From Lachancea mirantina (lineage: Eukaryota > Ascomycota > Saccharomycetes > Saccharomycetales > Saccharomycetaceae): a DNA stretch of 64,000 nucleotides. How positions within the stretch are numbered: position 1 is the stretch's first letter; every line of letters begins with the position of its first letter. The notes beneath the pieces were generated by a model that was not told where the DNA came from, did no database searches, and worked only from the letters and a program-made list of their open reading frames with translations. Shown one piece after another: positions 9,097 through 19,382 of the stretch. The position numbers and the translations under genes were made by a program. Where the stretch lies: positions 558,001 through 622,000 of the forward strand of contig LT598464.1 in NCBI GenBank assembly GCA_900074745.1, written 5' to 3'.

Positions 9097-9456
9097 CGTT
9101 CAATTCCGATATCCAATTAAACCCTACTTGCTCTCTAATTGACCAGAATAACGGGAAAACCAGTACAAAGAGCGCAAGAAAATGCTCCACGATTCGAACT
9201 TCACACTCTCAATCCCAACCCCGTACAGTTGACCCAAATTCTCACGTTTAACGCTTCGTTTGAGCTCCATCTCTTTTACCCCCATCCCATCATGAGTTTC
9301 TCGATATCTTGAATAAATATCCGTTTATACGAATATCAAAGACATTCAAGATGACCCACTATCATCAACTATCACCAACTTCAAGGTACGAAAAGAATAA
9401 AGGAAAAGAAGCTCCTAAGATCCCTAAGGCCCCAGTTGTCCACTGCAATTTCGGTT
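9097..9456. other. COQ3/VPS72 divergent promoter
   Basis: No gene is visible. The stretch is a bidirectional promoter between the COQ3 and VPS72 start codons, AT-rich near 9300-9330. I saw no clear factor site. Confidence 0.4.
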
Positions 9457-11436
9457 ATGTCTGACTCAGAGGAATTGCTTATGACGAGCAGGTCTCGCCG
9501 TCAAAATGCGGGCAATAAAATGCAGAAATTGCTGGAACAAGAACGACAAGAAATGCAGGAGAAAACTGCCGGTTTAGACGACGATGAGATTAATTTATTG
9601 TTCCAGGAAGAAGAAGACGATGCGGAGTTTGAAGTAGAACTCAAAAGGAAGAGAGACGACGACGACGTTTTCACAGAATCGGAGGAAGAAAGCGATAATC
9701 AGGACGATGAAGATGCGGGAGAACGGGAATTGGAACGGCAGGAAAAGAAGAAGCGGAAGTTGGCACTTAAAAGAAAAATTCCGGTAATTAGGAAACGTGT
9801 GGTTGATGAGAAGAAGTTGAAACCTCAGTACGTGCAACCTAAGGCTGATAGTCTCCTCTTAGATTCACGCCGAACGTCAACAAGACGTTCTGTCATAGCC
9901 AACAAGCTTCAAGTTTACGAAAAACTGGCATTGGCCGAGAAGAAACGTAAGCAGATTCAGGACCGGCTTCGGAAGAGTCGAGAAACCCAGGAAGAGAAAA
10001 CGTTGACACAGGAGGACCGGTTACGAATCGCAGAAGAGACTGAAAGATTGAATTTACAGAGTCTAAACAAATTTAGAGAACAGGAGATATACCAGAAACA
10101 AACGCGTATAGCGATGCAACAAAGGCGTAAAATCAAGTTTGCTGTGGGTGAGATTGTTATGCGAATAAACTCTTTGAGTTGGAGCGTGACGCCGGCTATG
10201 GAGGTTAAAGACAGAGAGTATTGGGACCAGCAGCTGGCCAAGAGGCATAAAAAGAAAAGGTACACTAGAAGGCGTAAAACTGTGAAAGAGGATCCGAAAA
10301 GCACTGCCAAGGAGGCTGACGACCCTAGCGCGGTTTCACAAAATGGTTCGATTGCAAATGAAGAGGTGAAAAGCGAGCAAGCTCCGATCGGCGACTCCAG
10401 GAGCCCAGACACTGAAGATGACGCTAGTAAATCCTCTGATCCTCAAACAGAAGTTCAAGGCCAGGCGGGAGAAGCAGGCGATAAAGAGATATCGCAGAAT
10501 GTTTCATCTTCTCAAGCTAGGGAGGAACAAATGAATGCTGCTGATGCTGCTAGCAGTCTTAACAGCTCGGTTGTCAAAAAAACCGCCCAGAACGCCGTCA
10601 ATGGCCCTGATGCAGATAACAAACAAGCCGATGACAGCAATACGACGCGCCAAGGTAAAAAAGTTGCGTTCGCCGATGTTGGTGAAGTTCCACAAGAGCA
10701 AACGACCATCTTAGAAACACTTCCCAGCGCAGAATGCGATCTGCCAGAATTTGCAGATATGGACGATTCCAAAAGAGGTAGCTCCAAAGAAGAAACACCA
10801 GGCTCGACAGAACCATCGACGCCCGAGGAGGTGGAAGAAATATACGAGGGTCCTGAGCAACTTGTTGGCAGAAATTTTTTGACCCTGTATTCGTATCCAC
10901 ACGAAAATCTGAGAGTCAGTGACCTGAATTCATACATCCTTGGCCCACAATGGGCGCAGCCCTTAAATTCCAGATCGGCAGACGTCGAGACATTGGTCAA
11001 AATTGTGAACCCATCGGAAAGGCTTTGGGCAGAAAATGAGGACGAATTTAATATCTTGGATATGTCCATTTTGGATCGGTTCCCCGCATTTGGAGAATTT
11101 GATAAGGTACCGACAAAGGAGATCGTTGAGGAAACGGATAAACACTTAGATCTGGAACTCAAGACACCGGCTCCCACCGGGGTCTTTCTTCCCAATGGTT
11201 TAAGAAAGAAGTGTATGATGACGAATAGGGACTGTCAATATTTTGATCCGAAGAATGGTGTTCCTTACTCGGACGTGGAAGCCTACAAAACAGTGCAGGA
11301 ACTTCAAGACCCAATTGGCGATGGAGGAACTTCCGAGAATCCTTTACCGCGCTTCAAATGGTTTGGATTTGCCCGCGGGGGCATTTATCTTGACGTCAGA
11401 CGCCGGCCAGCCAAAGGAGTGCCAGAGGGCTTTTAA
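9457..11436 (+). CDS. VPS72: SWR1 complex subunit Vps72/Swc2 (YL1 family)
   Basis: Vps72 binds the H2A.Z-H2B dimer and helps SWR1 deposit H2A.Z near promoters. I placed the start at the ATG at 9457 (MSDSEELL), which matches the yeast start; the frame is open upstream from a TTG. The product is 659 residues, shorter than the 795 of S. cerevisiae. The conserved N terminus TRSRRQNAGNKMQKLL is followed by an acidic block (DDDEINLLFQEEEDDAEFEV) that contacts the histone dimer. A long Lys/Arg coiled-coil stretch and a low-complexity middle come next. The C-terminal YL1_C domain contains RKKCMMTNRDCQYFDPKNGV, PYSD and a final GIYLDVRRRPAKG. YDR485C position agrees. Confidence 0.95.
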   Translation: MSDSEELLMTSRSRRQNAGNKMQKLLEQERQEMQEKTAGLDDDEINLLFQEEEDDAEFEVELKRKRDDDDVFTESEEESDNQDDEDAGERELERQEKKKRKLALKRKIPVIRKRVVDEKKLKPQYVQPKADSLLLDSRRTSTRRSVIANKLQVYEKLALAEKKRKQIQDRLRKSRETQEEKTLTQEDRLRIAEETERLNLQSLNKFREQEIYQKQTRIAMQQRRKIKFAVGEIVMRINSLSWSVTPAMEVKDREYWDQQLAKRHKKKRYTRRRKTVKEDPKSTAKEADDPSAVSQNGSIANEEVKSEQAPIGDSRSPDTEDDASKSSDPQTEVQGQAGEAGDKEISQNVSSSQAREEQMNAADAASSLNSSVVKKTAQNAVNGPDADNKQADDSNTTRQGKKVAFADVGEVPQEQTTILETLPSAECDLPEFADMDDSKRGSSKEETPGSTEPSTPEEVEEIYEGPEQLVGRNFLTLYSYPHENLRVSDLNSYILGPQWAQPLNSRSADVETLVKIVNPSERLWAENEDEFNILDMSILDRFPAFGEFDKVPTKEIVEETDKHLDLELKTPAPTGVFLPNGLRKKCMMTNRDCQYFDPKNGVPYSDVEAYKTVQELQDPIGDGGTSENPLPRFKWFGFARGGIYLDVRRRPAKGVPEGF

Positions 11437-11454
11437 AAACGGTTCACTTAATAC

Positions 11455-13575
11455 TTAAAATTTCCTAATGCAAGAGCGTAGTGTGCTGAATGTCCTTTGA
11501 AGTGTCGAAAGCCCATAAGTCTTTCTAAGGAGGTTGTATTTCGTCAAACCCTGATTTTTATCAGCCTTCCAATGACGGTCGAGATCGTGATTATAATAAC
11601 GCCAAAATGGTTCGCCAAACTCTAGAGGTGAAATGAGTGACACCGACTTTTGGTTGGCCTGTCTCAAATTGTTGATGTAAAGAAGGTTCCGAGCTCTCGT
11701 CATCCCCACATAAATGACCTTTTTTTCTAAAGGAAGTTTACTGTTGGCTTCGCCCATCAAGAAAACGATGGGAAATTCTAATCCTTTTGAAGAATGAATT
11801 GTTGATATTTTCACAATACCAGCCTGCTTGTTCTTGGCTTCTTTGTCTTGCCGATGACATATTATGCCTTGATCAAAATAAGTGGCAAGGAACCACTTCG
11901 GAAGGCTCGTACCTTCAGGTTTGCTATTTTCGCAAAGTTTAATAACTTTAACCATTTGAATTATTCGTTCTCTTAGTTGCACTTTCTGCTCGCGCTGCTT
12001 GGAATCCTCGAATGAGTACCCAATCTCTTGGGCAATTCCAATGAGTTCAGAAACCAATTCAAGCGGTGTCATTGTGGCTGATTGCGTAGAATGAGCGGCA
12101 AATTGCATTGTTTTGACGACGCATTTAATCTTTTTCCTCTGCGATGGAGTTAATCGCCATTCAGATTCGGGTGTATTGGAAATGAGGTTCCAAATAGAGC
12201 ATTTCATGCGAGACGATTGGTTAAACAGAGTTTGAACCGTCTGGGATCCAATTCCTCGCAAAGAACTCAAGACTATGACCGAACTGAAATCGGTGCGATG
12301 TTGGGTCAATGGACTCTGATCGTTAGTCTCGTCAGAAATCAAAGTGCAAAACCTCAAAAGATCAATTAAAAACTTGATGTGTTTGTCCTCAATCCAGGCC
12401 GGCTGGGAATTGAGAACTTCGAATGGAATTCCGTATGATCGAAGGAATTCACTCACCGATTTGGCCTGAACGTTTGTCCTAGTCAAAATTGCAATATCGG
12501 ACAATTTGGCCGAACAACATACAAGCTGTGCAATTTGATCCACAATCCATTCGAGTTCCTCTACTGGATCCGAGATATTGACGAAGAATGGCGCTATACC
12601 ACAGGGCGGCTTGGAATGCATAAACGAGGTCGATTTCGGATTTGCTAAAGTTCGAGTTCCTGTCATAGTCTCTGCCAAACTCTTGATTTCGGGCGTGCAC
12701 CTATAACTATCCGGTAAAGAAAGAGTCTCAAATGAGGACGAGGGTCTTGCGGACTCCAAGGATTTCATCACCAGTTTGTTGTTGCCCAGGAACCCGTATA
12801 TGCTTTGGTTGGGATCACCAAACAGAATCAACTCTTTATTTTGTGCTACTTTTTGAATTAACGGTGTGAGTGATGGGTACAAGTCCTGGAACTCATCGAT
12901 AATAACAACTTTGTACTTGCTTAAAACATCATTTGTGATTCCTTCATTGGAAACTGGATCTTGCTCGCTTTTGACATGCAAATAATTCGTAGCTGACAGT
13001 ATTAGATCATCATTGGTAACAACTTTCGAGTCTCGTAAAATGGCCATTAACGATTCCATGAAGGAAGTCTTGTTAATCGCAGTTCGACGCGTTTGGTAGT
13101 CTCTAACAATTCTTTCGAGTTCTCGCGGTCGAAGTATAGAGTTTTTACCACCCAATTGGCATTGGCCTAAGTGCAAATCGGGAGGTATGAGCTTCAGAAG
13201 CCCTCTCCATCCATCTTCTTCTATAATATTCACTATACCCTCATTTTCCGTTACTATTCTGCTGGCTAGGCCATGTATGGTGAAGACTGCAATCTTGGAA
13301 ACGACTTCATTAATCTGAACTTCATTCTTGGTATCATGGGGATCGTTTTGGAAAGCATCTAGTAACTTATCAATGATATTGTCTACTGCTTTGTTGGTCA
13401 AAGACAGTACAAGAATCTCATCGGGTTGGACTGAGCCTTTCGCTATAAGTTGTCGGATTTGCAAAAGCAATGTATGCGTCTTACCAGAACCGGGGCCTGC
13501 CACTACTTTTAACGTAGATCCAGGACTATAAGGATGTTGTATCACTGCGCATTGGGACGAACTTAATTCAAACAT
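11455..13575 (-). CDS. HMI1: Mitochondrial SF1 DNA helicase Hmi1
   Basis: Hmi1 is a UvrD/Rep-type 3'-5' DNA helicase required for keeping intact mitochondrial DNA. I chose the ATG at 13575 (MFELSSSQ), giving 706 residues, the same length as S. cerevisiae Hmi1; upstream the frame opens only at a TTG. Walker A is AGPGSGKT at residues 26-33, and Walker B and the Q-like element read VVIIDEFQD. Later motifs include FGDPNQSIYGF (III), ISTIHSSKGLEFPIVFL (V) and YVGMTRARNLLYI (VI). The yeast protein is imported by a C-terminal signal, and here too the C terminus is basic and amphipathic (LQRTFSTLRSCIRKF) while the N terminus lacks a presequence. Confidence 0.96.
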   Translation of the reverse strand: MFELSSSQCAVIQHPYSPGSTLKVVAGPGSGKTHTLLLQIRQLIAKGSVQPDEILVLSLTNKAVDNIIDKLLDAFQNDPHDTKNEVQINEVVSKIAVFTIHGLASRIVTENEGIVNIIEEDGWRGLLKLIPPDLHLGQCQLGGKNSILRPRELERIVRDYQTRRTAINKTSFMESLMAILRDSKVVTNDDLILSATNYLHVKSEQDPVSNEGITNDVLSKYKVVIIDEFQDLYPSLTPLIQKVAQNKELILFGDPNQSIYGFLGNNKLVMKSLESARPSSSFETLSLPDSYRCTPEIKSLAETMTGTRTLANPKSTSFMHSKPPCGIAPFFVNISDPVEELEWIVDQIAQLVCCSAKLSDIAILTRTNVQAKSVSEFLRSYGIPFEVLNSQPAWIEDKHIKFLIDLLRFCTLISDETNDQSPLTQHRTDFSSVIVLSSLRGIGSQTVQTLFNQSSRMKCSIWNLISNTPESEWRLTPSQRKKIKCVVKTMQFAAHSTQSATMTPLELVSELIGIAQEIGYSFEDSKQREQKVQLRERIIQMVKVIKLCENSKPEGTSLPKWFLATYFDQGIICHRQDKEAKNKQAGIVKISTIHSSKGLEFPIVFLMGEANSKLPLEKKVIYVGMTRARNLLYINNLRQANQKSVSLISPLEFGEPFWRYYNHDLDRHWKADKNQGLTKYNLLRKTYGLSTLQRTFSTLRSCIRKF

Positions 13576-13758
13576 TGATGAGAACGGAAAAGCGTGGTTA
13601 CAACCAGCAAAATTGTTGTTTTTTGAACTGGAATAGGCGATCGCCAAAGTACCTCTGAAATTGAGCCTCTGGGTCTCTTTGCGTCTGAAAGTCCTATTCT
13701 AAGTTTAAGTAGAACTATCTAGTAGATCGATATGAAAAGTTACAAATATTTGAAAAAT

Positions 13759-15501
13759 TCAAGTAGCCTTACTGAATGCTTCCACCAACGTGTTGAAATG
13801 CGTCTTAGTCTCCTCAAATATGATTGAGTGCCCCGAGGCATCTCCACCATTTTCCATGCTAATATGCTGTTGTTGAAGCGCATTAAGCAAATAGGTATAA
13901 TTGACAGCCAAAAATTTCTCAGGTTGAGCTGCTTTCTTGCTGCATTTGGTCATAACGGTCTCAAAGTCGTTTCTGATTCTTATGATGGAGTTGTAGAGTG
14001 GTTCTGACCTTTCGTCAATGGATTCTTGATGACGCAATGAAAGTGTCAATATACTGGTCAAAAATTTGGCGAACTGAACCGTGAGTTCATGTGGAAGTGC
14101 AGAGGTCCCCACAGCGCCAACAAAAATTGGCATGTTCCGTAAACTTTCGCATTGGAAATCTACCAATTGTTGAAATTTGGGCCATAATATGATGAGTTGT
14201 TCACCCAGAAAATCATCAATAACCGGGACACGCCGTCTTTGAGATTCGAATTGTAAATGATGTGCAATGCGAATGCAAATCAATACTCCAAAGATATCGA
14301 ACGTTGAAGATATCAATTGTTTGGTGAAATGATTCGCCTGTTCGAATGTGGGTTTGAAAACCTGTTCCAGTATACCTCGCAAGTCCTCTACGTTATTATT
14401 CACTCGAAAGAAATCGTTCAGGAACATGAACTCGACGGCACAATTATCCAGTATAGCTAGACTCAAGTTTTTGAAGCCCTTCTCCAAGAAATTCGCGACA
14501 TGGTTATTTTCTGCAATTTGTGAAACCATGACCGTGTTGTCCTCTTGCGTCAAAATGGATATTCGCTTATCGACTTGGAAATATTCATTTACGGTGTCGT
14601 TAGTGGCCGCAGTAGAACCAAACGGTGACTTGGGTTGATTTTTGCTGAAGAAACCAGTGATACCGAGGGAATCACGTCCGTTTACAGGTGTCTTGCTGAG
14701 TCCCTGGCCTAACGCATAGTGAGAGTCAATGGGGACGTATTGCAAAATGGTCAAAGATCTAATGTAACGTCCAAAGTAATTCTTGTAGTACCATTGCATT
14801 GTATATGCGTAAGCCTGTCGCAGTTCCAAAGCCAGTGAATAATTGTATTTGACGATAAATTGGAAGATTTCTGCCACTTCGAGTAATTGGGTTTGAATTT
14901 TCTGCGACGGGACACAATTTGCACTTCTGAGGGCTTTAATGCGAGCCACGATAAACTTTTTACAGCGTTCCAAGATCACAGTTTGCAATATGTCCAAAGT
15001 TTGCCGTAGTTCTTCAAAATCCGATGGAACTTCGTCAGCAGCTTTATATTTCACATAGATTTCCTTCTTATCCTCTACGTAGGCGACATTTTCCAGCCAT
15101 TGACTCGAGATATGACCTGCAATAATTTGTTCAGCGACTTCAGGCGATATTATGAGATCATTGACTATCGGACTGATACTTTTCAGTTTACTTGAATTTT
15201 CGACCAAGAGCTTGTTCAATTCCGATGATTTGCTTCTTATAGAGCTCAATTCCGATGTCAATGACTTAAGTTTGATGTTAAGGTCATTGTAGTACTGTTT
15301 AAGAGGCGGAATCAGATCTTGAAGTGTCTTGATTACTTCCGTATGTCTCTTATCCAGTTCATTCAACTCTTTCAATAGGGCTTGATTAACTTGCAATTTT
15401 GGGTTTCCAGAATGGGCCAAAAATTCCGTATAAGCGTCGTAATCTTCGGTTTCTTTATGGCCATGAGCCTCGACACCAATTATCGAGCTTAAAACGTTCA
15501 T
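13759..15501 (-). CDS. VPS52: GARP tethering complex subunit Vps52
   Basis: Vps52 is a subunit of GARP (Vps51-54), which tethers endosome-derived vesicles at the trans-Golgi. The 580-residue product (641 in S. cerevisiae) starts MNVLSSIIGVEAHGH. Early regions carry a coiled-coil of the CATCHR type around residues 40-110 (ELDKRHTEVIKTLQDLIPPLKQ). The conserved NVAYVEDKKEIYVKYKAADE, LQYVPIDSHYALG and IIRIRNDFETVMTKCSKKAA match the family. In S. cerevisiae it is YDR484W on the YDR track, here placed between HMI1 and RFC4 of the YOL track. The 5' flank toward RFC4 is about 155 bp. Confidence 0.94.
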   Translation of the reverse strand: MNVLSSIIGVEAHGHKETEDYDAYTEFLAHSGNPKLQVNQALLKELNELDKRHTEVIKTLQDLIPPLKQYYNDLNIKLKSLTSELSSIRSKSSELNKLLVENSSKLKSISPIVNDLIISPEVAEQIIAGHISSQWLENVAYVEDKKEIYVKYKAADEVPSDFEELRQTLDILQTVILERCKKFIVARIKALRSANCVPSQKIQTQLLEVAEIFQFIVKYNYSLALELRQAYAYTMQWYYKNYFGRYIRSLTILQYVPIDSHYALGQGLSKTPVNGRDSLGITGFFSKNQPKSPFGSTAATNDTVNEYFQVDKRISILTQEDNTVMVSQIAENNHVANFLEKGFKNLSLAILDNCAVEFMFLNDFFRVNNNVEDLRGILEQVFKPTFEQANHFTKQLISSTFDIFGVLICIRIAHHLQFESQRRRVPVIDDFLGEQLIILWPKFQQLVDFQCESLRNMPIFVGAVGTSALPHELTVQFAKFLTSILTLSLRHQESIDERSEPLYNSIIRIRNDFETVMTKCSKKAAQPEKFLAVNYTYLLNALQQQHISMENGGDASGHSIIFEETKTHFNTLVEAFSKAT

Positions 15502-15656
15502 TTAATCGTCTGTTCTCTTATTTTCCCTTATTGTTCAACTAGGTCGTCAATTTCTTCTACTAATTAATATGGTCTTCCCAATAACAACATCTTGAGAAAA
15601 TCCCAAAATACAAAAAAACAAGCCCACTAAGTCTATAAAACCTTCATATTTAAGCT

Positions 15657-16625
15657 TTACGTGTCCTTTATTTTACTGATTTTAGCTAGCATTCCTGCCA
15701 ATTGCAAATAAGTTCCCAGACCTTCTAATACTCGCATATGGGCAAATCCAATCTCTCGAATAATTTCAAGTCTGACCGATTCCTTGATTTCGTCAATGTT
15801 TTTGGTGACTCTAAAACTCGTGGTGATGATGTCAACGGCGGAATAACCCTTTTCCCAAAGACCTTTGAGAAATGCAAGTGAATCGTCAAGCGATGCGGCC
15901 AGCAGCATTCGCTTGACCATCAATGGATGCGGCGAATCGACGATTTTGAATACGTTATCAGCGTTCACGAGACCAAAACCAGCGACAGTGCTTTGCAAAT
16001 TGTTAATCGCTTGGCGCATGTCGCCCTCTGCTGTGAAAATGATCGCCTCGAGACCGTCGTTGGTGTATTGAACATTTTCCAATTTGATGATTTCCAATAG
16101 TCGTTTGAGCACTTGTTCGTCTTGTAATTTTCCGTATCTCAAAATGGCACATCTACTTTGAAGTGGTTCGATGATCTTATTCGACTGATTACATGCAAAC
16201 GCGAATCGAGTCGTGTTTGCATACAGTTCCATTGTTCTACGCAACGCTTGTTGGGCCCCGGCGGTCATCGAGTCTGCTTCATCGAGTATAATGATCTTAT
16301 GACGACCTGGTGGTAAACTGCATTTTTTCTGGGCGAATTGTTTGATTTGGTTTCGCACAACGTCAATGCCTCGATCGTCCGAGGCATTGAGCTCCAAAAC
16401 GGCTTGCGAATACGAATCTCCCAGTAATTCGTGTGCCAAACAACCGATAGACGTTGTTTTACCAATACCCGGCAATCCACTGATAATCAAATGTGGCATA
16501 TTCCCATCCAAAGCGATCTGCTGTAACCGTTCAATTGTCTCTTCGTTACCCACTACATCTTTCAAAACTCGAGGTCTATACTTTTCAACCCAGGGTAGCT
16601 CGAGATTTACCACCTTTTGAGACAT
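15657..16625 (-). CDS. RFC4: Replication factor C subunit 4
   Basis: Rfc4 is one of the small ATPase subunits of the clamp loader that opens PCNA and places it on primed DNA; it also works in Rad24-, Ctf18- and Elg1-RFC. The product is 322 residues (323 in yeast). The RFC box [19 protein letters not shown] is at residues 11-29, Walker [10 protein letters not shown] at 50-58, Walker B ILDEADSM at 113-120, and the SRC arginine-finger motif follows at QSRCA. The C-terminal collar helices follow. It diverges from TRM10 across a short promoter of less than 200 bp. No MCB site was found there, although RFC genes are often MBF targets. Confidence 0.97.
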   Translation of the reverse strand: MSQKVVNLELPWVEKYRPRVLKDVVGNEETIERLQQIALDGNMPHLIISGLPGIGKTTSIGCLAHELLGDSYSQAVLELNASDDRGIDVVRNQIKQFAQKKCSLPPGRHKIIILDEADSMTAGAQQALRRTMELYANTTRFAFACNQSNKIIEPLQSRCAILRYGKLQDEQVLKRLLEIIKLENVQYTNDGLEAIIFTAEGDMRQAINNLQSTVAGFGLVNADNVFKIVDSPHPLMVKRMLLAASLDDSLAFLKGLWEKGYSAVDIITTSFRVTKNIDEIKESVRLEIIREIGFAHMRVLEGLGTYLQLAGMLAKISKIKDT

Positions 16626-16800
16626 TAGAAGAGCGGTTCTGATGATCTTTTAGTTCTGTCTTGTAGCAGGAGTTGGTGACACTAGTCAAGAAAGGTTAGG
16701 TTTCTTAAAGTGAAAAATTTTGGTAAAGAATTGGGAAGCGATGAGCTTGTTAAAAACCATCAAAACCAGAACAAACCCCAAGAATCTCATTGATTTAAGC

Positions 16801-17721
16801 ATGTCAGAAGAATTGAGCCCGCCGGAAACCCCGATACGCAATTTTTCTGGGTCTCCGTTGCCTCCTGTACCGGAAGGTATGTCCAAAAAGCAGTGGAAGA
16901 AGATCTGTAAAAGAAAGAGATTTGAGGAAACCAAAGAGAAGTACTATGAAGTGCGACGCGAAAAGAAATTGAAAGCGCGTCTGGCGCGGCGCGCGAAAAT
17001 CCAAGAGTTTTTGGATCGAGGCGAAGAAGTGCCGGAAGAATTGAAGAGAAAGCCACGTAAGAATTTGAATCAACAAGACTCGGGGATAAAGATATTGATA
17101 GACTGTTCTTTTGACGATTTGATGAATGATCGGGAGATCGTGAGTTTGAGTACACAATTGACGCGTGCGTATTCGTGGAATAAACGTGAAAATTATTTCG
17201 CAGACGTGAAAGTGACGGGGTTCGATAAGAGACTGAAGGTTCGGTTTGAAAAGGATTTAGAAAATTCGAATTTTGGAGAATGGAAGAATTTCGAGTTTGT
17301 CGAGAATGCGACGTTGCCTACGGAGAACGCGATTTATTTGACGGCTGACGCTGATGATACAATTGAAAAACTCGAGCCGGGTGTCACGTATATTGTTGGT
17401 GGTATTGTCGACAAGAATCGGCATAAATCTCTGTGTTACAACAAGGCCAAAGAACTGGGTATTAGAACGCGGAAGTTGCCCATTTCCCAATTCGTTAACG
17501 TGCACGGGAGACACGTGCTAACGACGGCACATGTCGTTCAACTTATGCTCAAGTATTTTGATCATCGCGATTGGAAGGAGGCTTTTGAGAGTGTGCTTCC
17601 ACAGAGGAAGTTGGAGGAAACCACTGAGGGTGTGCTGCAAGGAAATCCGGGAGACGGCTCAGACCAGAGCGGCGAGGAGGACAAAGAGCAGGACAGCGAA
17701 GAAGACATAGATGACGCATAA
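16801..17721 (+). CDS. TRM10: tRNA (guanine-N1)-methyltransferase, position 9
   Basis: Trm10 methylates N1 of G9 in tRNAs using SAM and belongs to the SPOUT fold. The ATG at 16801 gives 306 residues (293 in yeast) and starts [11 protein letters not shown], comparable with the yeast start. An in-frame ATG at 16741 would add 20 residues and is a possible alternative. The family signature [20 protein letters not shown] follows at about residues 20-40, then a very basic region. The catalytic domain has [31 protein letters not shown] and the C-terminal [16 protein letters not shown], which includes the knot. The tail is acidic (Glu/Asp-rich) rather than basic. Confidence 0.96.
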   Translation: MSEELSPPETPIRNFSGSPLPPVPEGMSKKQWKKICKRKRFEETKEKYYEVRREKKLKARLARRAKIQEFLDRGEEVPEELKRKPRKNLNQQDSGIKILIDCSFDDLMNDREIVSLSTQLTRAYSWNKRENYFADVKVTGFDKRLKVRFEKDLENSNFGEWKNFEFVENATLPTENAIYLTADADDTIEKLEPGVTYIVGGIVDKNRHKSLCYNKAKELGIRTRKLPISQFVNVHGRHVLTTAHVVQLMLKYFDHRDWKEAFESVLPQRKLEETTEGVLQGNPGDGSDQSGEEDKEQDSEEDIDDA

Positions 17722-18162
17722 GCTGCGCACGACTGTAAATACGTGTATACAGTTTAAGTCGCCTCGCCTCCTAAGGTCACACATAGACCGTCTACAAATC
17801 CGACATTTCATTGTTTCCTATGGTAAGTCTAACAGGCACACAGGCACCAACGTTTATGCAACATGCATAGAATAGTCCTTTCCGTGCATTGAATTTCTAG
17901 AACAAAATCGTTTCTTTTTTGATTCTCGTCGTTTTCACGCCGCAATTTTCTTTTTCAATTTTTTTCCGTCGGCTTTTTTTGGAATTTTTTTTTCTCCGTT
18001 CGTTGGTATGACCCATTAAGCCCATCACAGCTTCTTTGCAGAGAGCACGCTTGCTAGAAGTCATTCAAGTGAACACCAAAGACGTATCTGACACGTTGTT
18101 TACCGGTTTTGTTAGTGACTGAACGTATCTGATTGAATCAGCTGAAATTGGTTTATCCAAAA
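17722..18162. other. TRM10-YPQ1 intergenic region
   Basis: No gene is visible. Long T tracts at 17920-18000 probably serve TRM10 3'-end formation or a nucleosome-depleted YPQ1 promoter. Confidence 0.4.
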
Positions 18163-19083
18163 ATGATTCCTATAGTTTTAGATGCGCAAAATGTTAGCGG
18201 TATTGCCGGGTCAATCTCCATTGCATGTTGGGTGATCGTTTTCGTTCCACAGATTTATGAGAATTTTTATAGAAGATCTGCCGATGGGTTGTCGATGTTG
18301 TTCGTGGTTCTGTGGCTTGCTGGTGACATTTTCAATCTTTTAGGTGCGATGCTTCAACATTTATTACCTACGATGATTCTTCTTGCTGCATATTACACCG
18401 TTGCAGACATAATTTTATGGTTACAATGTATTTGTTATGGAACCGAACAAAAAGTTGACCCTGTACATTTGTCGCCTGCCAATCCAATCAATGAGAGTGT
18501 ACTTGAAGACGTTTTCAACGAACACCAACCGTTGCTGAGGTCTCACAAGCATAATACGGTTCAAACTGTTTCGGAGACTGCAACAGAATCATCATCACAA
18601 GTCAATGTAAGGGCCAATGGGTCTGCCTCTGGTTCTGGCAGTAACACGAGAAGAAACCTCTTGAGAACCGTAGTGGTGTTGGGTGTCGTGTTAGGTGGAT
18701 TTTTGTCCTGGTATGTTTCCTATGCGAATAATCCAGACCGTGTCCCAGAAGAACCAGATTTGTCCATGAACTGGCTCGCGCAATTTTTCGGCTACCTCAG
18801 CGCAGTGCTGTACTTGGGTTCAAGAGTGCCCCAGATACTATTAAATTTCCAAAGAAAGTCCTGCGAGGGTATCTCATTTTTGTTTTTCCTGTTCGCATGT
18901 CTTGGCAACATTACTTTCATTTTGTCAGTTTTGAGCGTCTCTGTGAAACCCCGATACTTATTGGTCAACGCCTCATGGCTCATCGGAAGTATCGGTACCC
19001 TTCTCATGGATTTCGCCATTTTCCTACAGTTTTTCCTCTACGAATCTGAATCAACGCCCATGGATGACGAACCGACGGTATGA
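18163..19083 (+). CDS. YPQ1: Vacuolar cationic amino acid exporter, PQ-loop family
   Basis: Ypq1 moves lysine and arginine across the vacuolar membrane and belongs to the PQLC2 family. I used the ATG at 18163 (MIPIVLDAQ), giving 306 residues; the frame upstream opens at a TTG. Two PQ-loop repeats are clear: WVIVFVPQIYENFYRRSADG near residues 26-45 and YLGSRVPQILLNFQRKSCEG in the second half. About seven membrane segments can be drawn. The central linker carries the conserved HLSPANPINESVLEDVFNEH and a Ser-rich, poorly conserved part. The YOL092W position between TRM10 and SPO21 agrees. Yeast has the paralogues YPQ2 and YPQ3; synteny favours YPQ1. Confidence 0.94.
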   Translation: MIPIVLDAQNVSGIAGSISIACWVIVFVPQIYENFYRRSADGLSMLFVVLWLAGDIFNLLGAMLQHLLPTMILLAAYYTVADIILWLQCICYGTEQKVDPVHLSPANPINESVLEDVFNEHQPLLRSHKHNTVQTVSETATESSSQVNVRANGSASGSGSNTRRNLLRTVVVLGVVLGGFLSWYVSYANNPDRVPEEPDLSMNWLAQFFGYLSAVLYLGSRVPQILLNFQRKSCEGISFLFFLFACLGNITFILSVLSVSVKPRYLLVNASWLIGSIGTLLMDFAIFLQFFLYESESTPMDDEPTV

Positions 19084-19251
19084 AAGAAAAAGAACGAGAC
19101 CCCACCACCACGTCCCTAATAACACTGTTTATATATGTGCAGCACTACGCTGCTAATTCTATTTTGTCGAGACGTTGGGTCGTCACTTTCTCTAAACGTC
19201 AGGCGTCACACTAATAATCGCTTTAATGAAACTTGTCATTGTTGTGTCAAG

Positions 19252-19260
19252 GCCACAAAA
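19252..19260 (+). promoter_or_regulatory. Middle sporulation element (Ndt80 site) before SPO21
   Basis: GCCACAAAA matches the MSE consensus gNCRCAAAW exactly and lies about 123 bp before the SPO21 ATG. SPO21 is a middle meiotic gene in S. cerevisiae, so Ndt80/Sum1 control is the natural reading. Confidence 0.6.
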
Positions 19261-19382
19261 GTTTTGGGAAAGATATAAAAGACGTTGTCGCATTGTCTTA
19301 AAGACATTTCACCCTAGTGAGCTTCATCTTCTTTTTTATTTAAGGCCGGGACCAGAACTAGCGTTCATTTTATTAGAATACG

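Noticed and set aside
9185-9205. GATTCGAAC word, a possible reverse tRNA B box
   Set aside because: The flanking bases cannot form a T stem and no acceptor or D arm is present.
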